A DNA stretch of 64,000 bases, taken from Ciona intestinalis (taxonomy: Eukaryota; Chordata; Ascidiacea; Phlebobranchia; Cionidae). Positions 1 to 33,600 of the stretch are shown piece after piece. Positions within the stretch are counted from its first letter, which is position 1. The number at the start of each line of letters is the position of its first letter. The stretch lies in contig NC_020179.2 in NCBI RefSeq assembly GCF_000224145.3, forward strand, positions 240,571 to 304,570, given 5' to 3'. The notes beneath the pieces were generated by a model. That model worked only from the letters and a program-made list of their open reading frames with translations, searched no databases and was not told the DNA's origin. Position numbers and translations under genes: made by a program.

Positions 1-567
1 GTACTACTAGTGGTTGGACTTGATTTTTCTTGGTTATGTTTTCGTAGCACCAGATCATTACTGTATTTCACTATACTAGAATCGTTCAACTATTTGTACA
101 TCAGATCAGGGTCAGATTTGCGGAATTTATTACAAGTTTTGCAGACTTTCAAAGGCAGGATTTAGGCCAGAAATTGCCCATCACCCCAAAGGTAGTATAT
201 ATAACACACATATAAACATGCATGGCTAACATTACCTGCTGTACAGTAAGTACATTCTGGTGGGGTTGGTGTCGGTTTTGACGAGTTTGTTGAATCACTC
301 TCGCAGCAAGTTCCGGGTTCTTCGTTATTAATTTCCGAAGTTTGTCGGAATTCCCCGGTTTCATAACTGGCATGCTGGGACCGGGACTTACCCCACGGGG
401 AATCCCGATATTCTGCTGGTTGGTAGAAGCTACGTTTGCCATGTTCGCCATGGATGATTGACGCAAGTTAAAGTTGTTAGTGGCTTGCGGTTGGCCGCCC
501 CACTGCCCCTGCATGGTGTTAGGGTTCATCATTGGGCGTTGGGTCATCGTTTGACCCACTGCGCGAG
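1..567 (-). other. Duplicate copy of a CBP exon segment, probably an assembly artefact
   Basis: This stretch repeats 6740-7306 almost base for base, including the 3' half of CBP coding exon 32, its splice donor and the following intron. Only a few substitutions are seen, one of them changing Ser to Pro in the reading NLRQSSMAN versus NLRQPSMAN. It ends in a 500-N gap close to the point where the true exon also runs into a gap. An unmerged haplotype contig explains this better than a real gene copy, but a genuine local duplication cannot be excluded from sequence alone. Confidence 0.85.
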
Positions 568-1067
568 NNNNNNNNNNNNNNNNNNNNNNNNNNNNNNNNN
601 NNNNNNNNNNNNNNNNNNNNNNNNNNNNNNNNNNNNNNNNNNNNNNNNNNNNNNNNNNNNNNNNNNNNNNNNNNNNNNNNNNNNNNNNNNNNNNNNNNNN
701 NNNNNNNNNNNNNNNNNNNNNNNNNNNNNNNNNNNNNNNNNNNNNNNNNNNNNNNNNNNNNNNNNNNNNNNNNNNNNNNNNNNNNNNNNNNNNNNNNNNN
801 NNNNNNNNNNNNNNNNNNNNNNNNNNNNNNNNNNNNNNNNNNNNNNNNNNNNNNNNNNNNNNNNNNNNNNNNNNNNNNNNNNNNNNNNNNNNNNNNNNNN
901 NNNNNNNNNNNNNNNNNNNNNNNNNNNNNNNNNNNNNNNNNNNNNNNNNNNNNNNNNNNNNNNNNNNNNNNNNNNNNNNNNNNNNNNNNNNNNNNNNNNN
1001 NNNNNNNNNNNNNNNNNNNNNNNNNNNNNNNNNNNNNNNNNNNNNNNNNNNNNNNNNNNNNNNNNNN
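568..1067. other. Assembly gap (500 N)
   Basis: A run of exactly 500 N, probably a gap of nominal size. The upstream exons of the plus-strand gene at 1493-2103 may lie here or further left. Confidence 0.99.
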
Positions 1068-1492
1068 TAAATGATTTAATGCGTTCATGTTTTACCGTAG
1101 CATCATTTTGAACCAAACCAATTCAAAACAAATGAAGACGGAGCGCGTAAGTTAAAGCGAGATGCAGTTCCTACAAAGTTTCATCATAATTCAAACTGTG
1201 AAGAATTAGTTAAAAGAACACCTCGTGCAAAAGGTTAATGTAATGCATCTAAATTTAGTTGTTGAAACGTGTGCTATTTAGTAATTACATACTGTATATT
1301 AATTTAAATCTGCTGCATTTAAAAAGTAAATGTAACAGTATATGATGTTGCGGCCAAGTAGGCTATGTTTTAAACATATTTGCAAGGAGTCTACCGGCAT
1401 TTTTGTTCTAGTGATTAAGGGCCTTTAAGATCACAAAAACGTCGGAAATTTCCTTTTTACAAACTTATATAATTAATACTGTTTTTATGCAG

Positions 1493-2103
1493 TGCTTAGT
1501 AATGCAATGTCACTCCTAAAGAAAGAGAAAATAAAAGAAGAAATAGAAAAAGACAAACAGGATGAAATACAAGAAAGACGCGTTGTAACAGTTAACAAAT
1601 CAAGGAAAAGAAGATCAAAACGTCAAATCATAAAACAAGATAAGAAAAAGAAACAAATTAATTTCTTGGATTTTGATTTCGAGGGATATGAAGTGAGCGT
1701 TCAATGCACAAGATGTGATTGTTTGCAGAAGGAAGTGGATTACTTGCAACACCAGGTAAAGATAAATTATACACAAAGTTACATACATGGTAACTTGGGA
1801 AAAGCATTTTAAAACATAACATCCATTTTATAATGACTGTCTTTGCCCCACCACGCAAGGATAAATTAGTTATATACGCGGTAACTCGTAAGCGGGCGTA
1901 AAGTGTATGAAACACAACACCTTTTTTCGCAAGGATACGCAAGTTCTATTTATTTATACATACACTTGCAAGTGTTGCTACCCTTTATTACACTAACTTT
2001 TATTGCTTATTATTTCCAGTTATTTGGCATGCAACAGCGTGTGGGTGAATTAGAACAAGAACTTTCAAAAAAACCAAGAAAACAACTGCTGGCGATAAAG
2101 TGA
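1493..2103 (+). CDS. 3' end of an unrecognised basic coiled-coil protein gene (two terminal exons)
   Basis: Two exons are visible. The first, about 1493-1755, follows a tttttatgcag acceptor and ends at a gtaaag donor. The second, 2020-2103, follows tatttccag and stops at TGA. The joined reading is about 115 residues: a Lys/Arg/Glu-rich segment (KKEKIKEEIEKDKQ, then SRKRRSKRQ), a short Cys pair (CTRCDC), and a likely coiled coil (QKEVDYLQHQ continuing into LFGMQQRVGELEQELS). Phases agree across the intron, which contains one unit of the 97-bp repeat. An AATAAA lies 147 bp past the stop. I do not recognise the family; the basic tract suggests nuclear localisation, but that is inference. The 5' part is missing. 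Confidence 0.6.
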
Positions 2104-2249
2104 CGTAAAGTACAATATGTGGTCACATCATGAGTTTATAGAGATATGTGTTTACAAACAATTATGTATTTGAATATTCTGTTCATCTCTGATCAGAACA
2201 CTGCCATATATTCCACCCCTTGTTTTACTTGTTGTTGTCATTAATGTTG

Positions 2250-2255
2250 AATAAA
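2250..2255 (+). terminator. Polyadenylation signal of the left plus-strand gene
   Basis: A canonical AATAAA about 150 bp downstream of the TGA at 2101-2103, followed by T-rich DNA, in the right place to end this transcript. Confidence 0.6.
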
Positions 2256-2329
2256 GTTTTATATTATTTTTAAAGTTGTATAAATACTACTCAACAAGTT
2301 ATGTATCGAGGTAGCAAACTTAAATAGGT

Positions 2330-2695
2330 GGATTAATGGGGCGTTCCTAGGTCCGTGGCATTACCCTTTGTAGGACCTCAATGTTAGGGTAATGAGCCAA
2401 CTCTGGCCTAAATCCAGGTCCCATGGCATGCCTCACTGTAGGACCTCAACCATATAGAATGTGCATATACTATGTTGGGGTAATGGGCCAACTCTGGCCT
2501 AAATCCCAGGTTCCATAGTGTTACCCACTGTAGGGCCTAAATCCCAGGTCCTCGACAAGGACCTCACCCATATAGAATAGTACATGCCTCACTGTAGGAC
2601 CTCAACCATATAGAATGTGCATATACTATGTTGGGGTAATGGGCCAACTCTGGTCTAAATCCCAGGTCCCATAGCATGTCCACTGTAGAACCCCA
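2330..2695. repeat. Minisatellite array, about 100-bp unit (first locus)
   Basis: Several imperfect copies of a unit built around ccaactctggcctaaatccc, aggtcccatggcatgcctca, ctgtaggacctca and catatagaat run head to tail here. The same unit recurs, in either orientation, within CBP introns near 6120, 13018, 17935 and 20280, and in intergenic DNA near 58700. Its spread to six loci in one window points to a mobile or repeatedly transposed minisatellite. No coding potential is seen. Confidence 0.85.
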
Positions 2696-2984
2696 CAAAA
2701 CATAAATGGCGAACTTTAATATTCAGATCGGACAAGATAACTTCTAAAAACAGTCATTTAAGCAATACTGATATATACCATACACAAATAACCCAAACAA
2801 CAACTGCTAGATTAGCAATACACACGTCTAAATACAATCGAAATTCTGACGGTTAGCATACACTAAGTTTTAAGACTTTAACAAAATATTAAACCATTTA
2901 ATTGAGTATTAACTGACTTGGTAAGTTTCATTACCAAAAAATAACACAATAAATTTTGAAGGCCCTTGCCAATTTAATGTACAC

Positions 2985-3814
2985 TTTATTTCAGGCATTT
3001 AATATAATCTTAAAAAGAAATAATACGAAAAAAGTTTAGAAAGTGTTGCACGATTTCATTTTACGCAAGTTACGAACTGGCTACATGAAGAGGAGCCAGC
3101 AAATTGCGCAACACACCACTGACTTAGATTGGTGACTGCATTAAAATAAGCGTTTTTGTCAACCAAGAAAAAATATGAATATCTGGTAAAAACGAAGTGG
3201 GGCAGTGTAACAACTCGGCTGCCTTTTGTATATTGCTTATTATGTTGGGATACAAGCACCTCTAGCCAGGGTGCCAATAAATAGAGTTGAAAGTACCAAT
3301 GTTTCCGAGTGTTAATCCATGTTCGAGTACAATGGGTTGATTAAAAGCAAAGTGTAACACAGTATCACATCCGACCTGGCGTGCAATTGGGAGCCACTGT
3401 ACAAAAATAAATAACCGCAGAAAATGATCGGCATCATTTTCAATAACAGTCACTTGAAGGACGTCATGCCACGACAGGGGATCCCTTGTTTGTTCATCCT
3501 CACTGCTAGCGAGGCAAGCAACAGTTTTCGGCGAAAATAAAAATCCAACAATTATAGAATAGAAATGCTCTGAAATGTTCCAAAAGCAACAACAGTATTC
3601 TGCTATTTATACAAAGAAAAACATGGCGCCATTTTATAAACTCGCAGGCCGATTCGTAAGATGCATAAAAAATAAAACAAAACTTTTTCATAAATGAATG
3701 AACATCATGGCTTAGAAAAACAGGAGTTGCTCTGACGTTCGATAGAAAAACCTGCATAAATTAGAAGAAAGAAGAAAAAATAAGTGGCCAGCAACACTAG
3801 ATATCAAGTATTGC
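2985..3814 (-). other. Probable 3' UTR of the CBP/p300 gene
   Basis: Between the CBP stop codon (3815-3817) and a minus-strand AATAAA at 2985-2990 there is about 830 bp without a convincing gene. Open frames of 60-80 codons occur here on the minus strand but lack a recognisable domain and are interrupted by stops, so I read the stretch as untranslated. Confidence 0.45.
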
Positions 3815-24442
<20,628 letters not shown>

Positions 24443-27355
24443 GGTTACTACAATAAAAACAAGATTAAAATTAGAACATTTACAAATACAATGCACTATA
24501 GGTGCCTAACATGGGTATGCTATGCAAGTGTCCATACCCAGGATATATCAAGGTATTCATGGGTACCCACTCTAGTAGAAATGCACACACGATTTAAATC
24601 TTAGAAACATGTCTTAAAATAAACACTATACAGTGGTGATAGTGCAATGATTCGTCTATTTCCAAATAACAAATTAATAATGTGACAACTAGCAAATAAC
24701 TTTATTAACGTTACGCATGGAAAAGAATATGCTTCTCCAGCATAAGCTCTTACCATTTGAAATTTATGTACATCCTGATTTAAAAAAGCTTAACGCCTAC
24801 ACACTGTTCATACTTACTTTGCAACTTACAGAAATCACAAAACGTTTTTCAAGAAGTGAAATTTATTCATCCTTGTCATTATTAAAACTTACGGTCTATT
24901 ACATAGTTTTATCGGATACTATTAGTTGAAATATTTACAAAACCTGTGAAAAGCACTCAGTTTACATTTTTTACAAAAATCTGCTTGTTTTTTACAAAAT
25001 CTACCGCTTGCAACATAGTACTGGTATTTCTAGTACAAAACGCAATTGGTGAAACACAACATGCATAAAAAACAGTTCAGCAAAAAACACCAAACTCCTT
25101 AAAGATGTTGCTTATTATTACATTAACTACTGTGTACTATGGAAGAAATTATATCGCACAGCACCACAAAGTTAACGAACACGGCCATTTTGTTAATGTA
25201 CACCTGGTATACATAAGCTAGCTAAACTAAAACATTAGGTCCTAAACTTTCCATTGCAACGATGTGGAGTATTATTTAAAAGTAATACATAGCATGCTTT
25301 ACTGTTTTAATGTTAAGTAAAATGTTTTACTAAATGTCAAAACCCAAACATCAATCGCGAATATAAAGGAAAGAAATGCTGGTGGCATATTCACTGACAT
25401 TTCTATTATTACTTTTTGTTTGTAGCAAAAGATACAATTTTTGTATTAAAGGTTGTTAATAAATCACTGGTGCGTTGCAACAAATAGTAGGGATTAAGTG
25501 AAGTAGAAGTATTATGACATGTGGAAATGATCTTGTAGTAGTTGCACATGGCAGATTAAGTTATAGGATTAAGTTAAGTTGAAACAATGTTAGAAACATA
25601 GGAACAAAATTTATCTAAAACGAATAACAAGTAAAACCTTAACAATGCTCAAAGTAACAAAAAGTTACAAATATGGCAAAAAAATTTCATATGTAATCTG
25701 GAACTGGGATAATAAATAGTAAATGTGTTTTATCATCAGTAAACCAATCCATGATATTTTGTTAGCAGTCTATACAGAATAGCAGTGTAATATGTCGGGA
25801 AAATAAACATTGATATTTAAAAATATGCGCGAATCCACCACATGCTTTAGCGTACGAAATAATTCAACCAATTAATTTATTCCAAACATTCAGCTTTGTA
25901 ATAACTAATAAACCCTTAATTTTAAGAACTTTGCCAATTGTTATTAAGTTACCTATGTAAATAAACGAGCCATGTTTTGCATTACAAAGCTTACATTAAC
26001 TTATAAAACATAACAAATTACACCAAACCTAATCACAATGCTGCATACATTTATAGTCTACTAAAATGTCCTAATCTGTCTTGGCAAGAACAAATTACAC
26101 ATGTGCACATTACATGACTATGTACATTAATATAACACATACCAAGAAAAAATATTTTTAAATCAGCTAAAAATGTGACTAAATAAAACTTTGTTCTGTT
26201 ATTACCCAAATATTTAGTTAGTAGGCACACTGTCTATTAAAATGACATTTAACATTACAAACTTTCGCTTTGTCAAACCAAAAAAATCCGAAAATTTCTT
26301 AAACACCGACTGGGGAGCGCGAACTAACTGCGTGCGAAAATAAAAAATTAAATTAAAAGTTGTCTCAATTCTTATTATACCGCTTACTTTCTGGCTACTT
26401 TCACTTACTGTACGGACGTTAAGGACAAGACCAAGTTAAATTCGGTATCAGTTCATTATTACACCGGTATAATTTGGCGTAATAGCGATTTATTTTTACG
26501 AGATTCGCAATCGAGCCCTAAAAATACTTTTAAAAGCGATAATTTCACTTTTTACGCTGCTTTGGATATTCTGTATAAACTGACTAAATATTCAACTTTT
26601 TTTGAGAAAAAAAGTAAAAATTGATATAGTTATTTAGTTAAGCTATTGTAAACATAAATACTACGACCAATTCTTCCGTTAAGATGGCGGCTGTTGTTAC
26701 CTCTACATCCGGGACATCATAAAAGGGGTCAAAGGTGCCTCTTAAATTTTTGGCACTAGTGGCGCGCTTGATATAGAAGTTGTCCCCAATATTGCTTGGT
26801 CACCAATGATTCAAACCACACAAACTGTATCAAAGTTATAAGTTACTGAAACTATATTTATTGTTTATTATTATACACAATCTATCGTTCAAACACACAA
26901 GGGAAAATTTGGCAGTTTTACATCCATTGATTTTAATTCATTTAATTGGAATAACGGTTTTATTAATATCCTTTCATACAGTCTTCAAACCGATTAAAAT
27001 TAAAAATTACGATCAAATTTAGCTTTAAAGTATTTGCGTTACAATCGTATAAAAAACACTTTCCATTTGTATTTTGTTCGAACATAATAGAAATAGTAAA
27101 ATGTATTAATGTGGTTTTTGTGGTTTCTAGGAACTTTAAACTCGTTGCCATGAAAGCTAAAATCGATCAATTTACATAAACTTTTTCAGGACAAAATATA
27201 GTTGTTTCTTTTCTATAATTATTAGGTTGGTGAGTTTAAAACAAGACTAGAATCTTACCCAAATATTTGTTTATTAGATCCCATTATATAGTAATACAAA
27301 TGTAAAGCATTTAATCAAAATTTACATTCAAATTTACGTTTATATTATTTTTCAG
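24443..27355. other. Intergenic region between divergent CBP and SPATA4 genes
   Basis: About 2.9 kb of A/T-rich DNA with no convincing coding exon. It should hold the CBP promoter and 5' UTR (minus strand) and the SPATA4 start exon (plus strand). Short open frames such as 24717-24929 lack homology and are rejected. Around 26290-26720 the base composition rises in G+C, the likeliest promoter area. Confidence 0.5.
26681..26691 (+). promoter_or_regulatory. YY1-type motif AAGATGGCGGC
   Basis: The sequence matches the YY1 core (AAnATGGCGGC) often placed at or just after transcription starts. It lies between two divergent genes in the least A/T-rich part of the intergenic region. It could also be read as a start codon (MAAVVTSTSGTS then stop), but that frame closes after 12 codons without a donor. 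Confidence 0.4.
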
Positions 27356-30280
27356 ATATGTTTGTTTGTGCATCAGATTAAAACATCGTCCATCGTTAGA
27401 GTTTATAATTTACATGTTAGAAAAAGTTTAAAATGCCTTCTAAATAAACCAATTGTTAAGGATATCCCAAGAAAATGTGGCGTTCCTAGAGAAGTTTTAA
27501 AATGGATTCAAAGCTTAGATTTAACATATCCGATCAAGAATACAAGAAGGTATAAAAACATATTGTAGAGTTTAAAACATTGTGATTAAGTTTTAGTAAA
27601 TTTCTACTGCAATTGAGTTTTAAATTGCCGTTTTTAATTTGTCACTTATTTATTCTGATTGCGAGGAGGGGGGGACAACAAGATTGTAACATAGATGTCA
27701 GCTTATGAGTTGCCATTTGCACAACTGTATATGTTGAGGACATGTGTATTGTAGTATTTTTTTATTTATGTTTGTGACAATTTTGTTAAATCATTAGTGA
27801 CCACTAGGTTAAAGCAATGAACATTAAATGTTTTGTCCAGGAACACACACAGTAGCAGCACCGAGCACTGAACCCAATACCCCTTGGTTTCAATGCGAGC
27901 ATCTAACCTCCAACACTTTGACGTATACAAAATAAACTTAAAAAACCTATATTGAGTTTCAATGTTTTGTTTCAGAGATCTAGCAAACGGGTTTCTTGTT
28001 GCTGAAATCTTTTCTTGGTATTTTCCCAAAGACATCCAGATGCATTCATATGATAATGGAACTTCACTGCCAACTAAACTTGGGAACTGGTCACAACTTG
28101 AAAGAGTTAGTTTAATTTTAATTATATCTAATTTTTATTCCTTTTAGATAACGCTATGACAAATTGGTAAGCGTGTCTGACACTAGTCCAGAGTTTACAA
28201 AATCGAGGCTTGATGCTGGTACGATTGTGGGCATATATGTCTCTAGGCAAAACTTTTAACAGTAATTCCGACCTGTATGAAACATAACACACGTTTTAAA
28301 AAGACTGTCTTTGCTTCGCTATGCAAGGATAAATAAGTTGGACTTATACACCTTCATCTCCTCATATGGATAAATAAGTTACAATTCATAGGGTGTTATA
28401 TCCACCTTGTACTTTCAGTTCTTTACAAAGAAAAAGCTTGACATCCCAAAAGAAATGATAGATGGGACAATACATTGCAAACGTGGAGCAGCAGAATTGC
28501 TCGTTCAAACCATTTATTCACTTTTAACCAACAGATTGTAAGTGATCTAAATTGTTACTTTACTGATCACGTTTATTAATTAGTCATATTTTGATTTGAT
28601 ATTCAACCAATATTCATCACGTTTAAACCGTTGCCAGATATAATATAATTTGTGCTGTAAGAACTGTTATAGGAATGTATATTTACTGTTTATATTTCAG
28701 AGTAAGATAAGGTGTTACAATCCACCTTTTATCCAAAACAGCGTTTTTTTTAATCAATAAGCATGTTTTAACAACTGTTGGTTTACCGTTACTACCTGTC
28801 TTTTTACTTTTGTAAACTCTCCCGCTCTTTGTTATCCTGACCGAAAAGACAAAATGATATTTATTCCATCGTTTAGGGTTCGAACTCTAACTTCCGAACA
28901 AGAAGTCGATTTCACAGATCGTAAATATCAGGTTTGTTTATTTCTCTGATTATTTGTATTCTATTCATAATCATATTGGTGAGGTCGTATGTCGAGGAAT
29001 GGTTTAGCAGCCATGCGTTTTTATTTGACACTTTGAGTTTTGAATGTTGTTTTGTTGCTAATTGCCTACTATTGGTTGTTTTAACTAATCTGATCTTTGT
29101 TACTGTTTCTGAATAGATAAGTAAAAATTATGTGTTTTTTGCAACCTTTTTTGTAATTCATGTTTATGTAACTTAGGTCTATCTCCAATTTCAACCTAAA
29201 TTCCATGTCAGGTTCATCTCCCAATGCATGCTCGATCCACTGCCTCCCATGCAATCAAGAACAACTTGAAGATAACTGAGTGCATGACTGAACCCAACAT
29301 CATCACCAACAAACAAAAAGTAATTTTATTACCACATTGGCCTACTGTTTAATAGATACAATATTCTTGTTGAAAAAATATTCGTTCTGATTTATGATGA
29401 ATAAGTTTTAATATGATTACTAAAAAGGTAAACTTTGGTGGTATTTTAGATCGCTTTTGGACATTTCTATCAATACACAAATTTCAACTTTACAATGATA
29501 TCCCCTTTAACATGACTTAACCACGAAACCAGGCACACGCGATAATAAATCGTCACCTTGAGCATCGTAACCTTGATAGAATGGAAGATCCAACCAGGTT
29601 CAATATTCGACCAACCATTGGTGAGCTGGCAGTCAGGTTGGCTCCATTACAAGGAGATGAAGCATCCAATGAAGTTTGGTCAAGTGAACAAAAGAAAGGT
29701 AGATGGTGGACTAGTGTGAAAAAGTTAATGTATGACTTATTTACCCTTGCGTTGGCGGGCAATGACAGTCGTTATAACACGGGTGTTCTGTTACTTACAC
29801 CTTTGGTTGTGCCCCCTAAGAGGTACCATGTGTGTTACTTTGTGGGTGATTGAATCGCATAGCAGGGCGTATGGAAAAGTTATGAATGAATAAATGTGAC
29901 TTGCTTTATTCCCATGTTGATAGTTTCAACACCAGTGTTTAGTTTCATACACCTCGTACCCGCTTACGAGCTACCACACATACCTTTGTGGGTGATTGTT
30001 ATTTTAAACAACCCTGTAGTGACCACCGAGTTGGAGCAAACTTAGCTTTTTTAATGATTATTCTAAATAAATGACACCATAACCTGCCATTGCTGCCAAT
30101 ATATTAAGACTTGTCAATAATTCCAATCCAGATTCGCCATTCAGTGCAGCTGGTAGAGAGCAAAAAACTAGCAGTGTTCAATTCAGGGAAATCCAAGTTC
30201 AACAAATGAATAAATCTTCACAAATGTCGGTGAAACCAGGGAGCATACATACCATACAGACACCTGTGTTCACACAGTAA
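27356..30280 (+). CDS. SPATA4: SPATA4 (spermatogenesis-associated protein 4), CH-domain protein
   Basis: Seven exons (27356 or 27377 to 27549, 27976-28105, 28419-28537, 28877-28931, 29212-29319, 29533-29698, 30132-30280) join in consistent phases. The N-terminal calponin-homology-like part reads [56 protein letters not shown] and [20 protein letters not shown]. The C-terminal half, [20 protein letters not shown] and [14 protein letters not shown], ending [10 protein letters not shown], follows vertebrate SPATA4 throughout. The family is testis/cilium associated and probably microtubule linked (inference). The first visible exon has no in-frame ATG, so the start codon must lie in an unidentified upstream exon. 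An AATAAA follows the stop by three bases. Confidence 0.9.
27766..27905 (-). mobile_element. tRNA-derived SINE in SPATA4 intron 1
   Basis: Antisense to the gene; retains gaacccaataccccttggtt-type box B region and the tail words cattagtgaccactaggtta and tgttttgtccagg. Confidence 0.65.
29735..30045. repeat. 97-bp repeat units and SINE tail in SPATA4 intron 6
   Basis: Two units of the 97-bp family followed by the SINE tail word accctgtagtgaccaccgag, so the two families are joined here. Confidence 0.7.
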
Positions 30281-30306
30281 ACAATAAACAGTGGCATCTA
30301 TACATT

Positions 30307-30486
30307 ATAGTGGGGTGGGGTAAGATGGGACTTTTTATTCTTTTTTCACATCCCATGTAGTAGCAAACAAAGAATTTTAATTCAATGATATGGATTCCAA
30401 AAGAACATTATTAATTGTTTAAAACCAGATTACAAAATTTAGGATAATATACGCTAACAGTATCCTATCTTGCCCCACAGTACTGT
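30307..30486. mobile_element. 195-bp MITE between SPATA4 and CCDC138
   Basis: Nearly complete copy that fills most of the 340-bp gap between the two convergent genes; the rest of that gap shows nothing else. Confidence 0.75.
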
Positions 30487-30623
30487 ATTCTCTATAATCA
30501 CTGTACCCTATCCATACCACCAACTCTACTATTCAAAGTGTATTTTGTGGCTATAAAATCAACGATTACAAAAATATATGTCATGATATATATTGTGTCT
30601 ATGTAACACTACATATAGGATTT

Positions 30624-33600
30624 CTATGTTGTGGTAGAAGTTTTTAGCAGATTGAGGTTGAATAATATGGAACGTAGGTTGAGTGACAGGAACGAGTTAT
30701 CAGGATCACATTCGCGATATTTTTCCTGAAGGATTCTTCCAAGTGAAAACGTTTCAAATAATTTTCGGTTTCCCCTGTTGAAAAATGTTAATAAGTGAAA
30801 CATAGACATAATATGGTTATTTTACTGACTGCTCCTGGTTATATTAAGTAGTTATTAAAACACAAATTTCTGGTCAGTTAGTATTAAATAATCATTTAAA
30901 CAGAAAATTCTTTATAGTAAAAATAAAAAAATGAGTCAGTTTTACTATAAAAAGGTTGAGAACATTGTGGTTGAAGTCATAGCTTTTTAAAAAGACTTTT
31001 TGAGGTTGTTATCATTGTGCGAAATATGAAACGCCAAATATGTTTAAATAAGCTCAACCCCCCTGTGTGTATCATATTATAGAACAGAGATTTAGGTTAA
31101 AGGAACCATGCAAAACAGTGCTGCTTAAAATATTACTTGATCTTTGAAAGTTTCTGCAAAATAATGCTAAGTTTTTCGAGAGTTGAATTATCTGTGGTTG
31201 GCGATCGAACGGACGACGTTACGGCACGAAACCAACTTTCGCAACTACATAGATCAAGGTAGGATGCAAGCAACGCTGTAAACAACACAAATAGAAGGAT
31301 TTACCACAATAAGTATTCAACTGTATCACATTCATCAAACCGGTTTTGACTGTTTTCAGGTTTGATAATGTTCTGCAGTTTCTTGTGTAAAATATTTATT
31401 CAGAATTGGTTATAAATTCACTATGATAACTATTCAACAACTTGGAAACACAAAGTAATTGGTAATAATTCAATATGCTAACTATTTAATAAATTAAATA
31501 TGTATAAAATACAGCAAATACCAAAATTAGGTCCAATTAGTGGTCTCCAGTCTTTTTTTGGCATAACAAAAAATAATTTGACATTAAGATTAAACTTCAT
31601 ACGTGATTCCATGGCCATTTGTAACATAACATCCACAGCACTGCCCAACAACGCTTTGTTAGTTTTGTACGTCATGAACGGCAACACAGCTTGTGTGGCT
31701 GAGTATTCAAGGAAAGTTTCTCTTCCTCTCTCGTCTTTTAAATCTCGTTTCAGTTGATCGAATACTTGCGCCAACATGTCAACTAATGTGATGGGAATGA
31801 GGTTTTAATCAATAATTGAAAGTTGCATGCGCGGTAACTCGTAAGCGGGCACGAAATGTATGAAATAGAATACCCGCGTTATAATTTCTGTCATTGCTCC
31901 TCCATGTAAGGATAAATAAGATACGTGGTAACTGGTAAGCAGGCACGAGGTGTATGAAATAGAAATAGAAGTGTTATATTGACTGTTGCTTTCGAGCCAT
32001 TGAAAGAAAAAACAAGTTACATTCATTCTTGTCCTAATTTTTCTTTAATAATAATAACCTTGGTGTAAAGTCTTCAAGATAACGAAACAAGACAACATTC
32101 GGACTTCTGTGTTTGTGCTTCGGAAAAATGAGTTTTGTTTCTGAGGTTTAACTTCAGTAGTCGTAAGTGAATGTTGTAATGTAGTGTTGATCATACTGGA
32201 TGAGATGTCTGTTGTTGGTTTCGTTGGGGAAGATCTCACTAACTCTTCACCAAGCCTGGAAATGCATCATGTAGTAAATACTGTGTGACAGCCTGTAACT
32301 AAGATACGAACATAGGTGACAACTTCTACATTACATGGGAGGCAGAAATAGTTTTCCTATTACACAAATCTTTTTGGTTGCAATGTTTACTGCTTAGCTT
32401 AGTGTGAAAGATTCCAGGGTAAGCCTGCCCATTCTGCCACCCCAGGTTTGGCGCCTAAGCATTATAACACAAGTAACAACCAACCTTCTAGCAGTAGAAG
32501 ATAGGAGTGCATGGTGTGTGTCTTCAAGGTGATGTAATGACCAATATATGAACCTTATGTACGGTAGATGATGTTTCACTTGAGATGTAAATAACGGTAG
32601 ATATCGAATCACTTCAACCAATAACGGTAATACCTGAGAATATAAATAAATACAGTAAATATAGGTAAATATGAACTTATTTGATTTAGCGTTTAATATT
32701 GGATTGATGAATGTAACTTATTTAGCGTCACATGGCCGGACAACGACAGTCGTTATAACACGAGTATTCTGTTTCATACACCTTGTGTCCGCTTACAAGT
32801 TACCACATATGTAACTTATTTATCCTCGTATGGAGGGAATTACGGTCATTATAACATGGGTGTTCTGTTTCATACACCTTGTGTCTGCTTACAAGTTACC
32901 ATGTATGTAACTAATTTATCCTCGCATGGCGGCCAATTACAGTCTTATACCAAGAGTCTTCTGTTTCATACACCTTGTGCCTGCTTACGAGTTACCACGT
33001 ATGTAACTTATTTATCCTCGCATGGCGGGCAATTACAGTAGGTATAACAGGGGTGTTCTGTTTCAAACAACTTCCTTTTCATACACCCCCTCCCTGCTTA
33101 CCAGTTACCAGGTATGTAACTTTGTTGACTCTTTTATTACTGTATGGCTGACATTTAATACAATACACAATGTTAAAGCCTAAAATAGTCTAACTGAGGC
33201 AATATTTTAAAATAATGCAGCTATTAATTGACAACCTCATGATGTCTCTATCGTCCACATTGTTTCAGATTGCCAAACATAAAATTAAATCTTCCTCACC
33301 TTTAAGCAGTTATCCCCAATATATTCCCTACTCCTATGCAACACTGCTACACCAGATTCACTTTTATTGGCGAGGGGTTTTAAATGAGCGCTACAAACCC
33401 ATTCAAGTGTGACTGACAAAGCTTCGAAGCAATTTCCCCAAACCTGAAAACAAAAACACATATATAGTATTGTGAACCAAGATGAATACACCATTAGCAC
33501 ATTATATCCCATATTTTCGGGACTTTTTTTAAACAATTAACAACCCTCTTTTAGAATAGTAACACTAGTTGGAAGACAGTTATATAGTTCTGTAAACAAA

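Noticed and set aside
2330..2695. Regular repeats considered as a CRISPR array
   Set aside because: Units are about 100 bp, diverged, without uniform spacers, in a eukaryotic intron/intergenic context.
3056..3453. Two overlapping minus-strand open frames of 63 and 73 codons downstream of CBP
   Set aside because: They are in different frames, lack splice signals joining them, and show no domain; they fit a 3' UTR.
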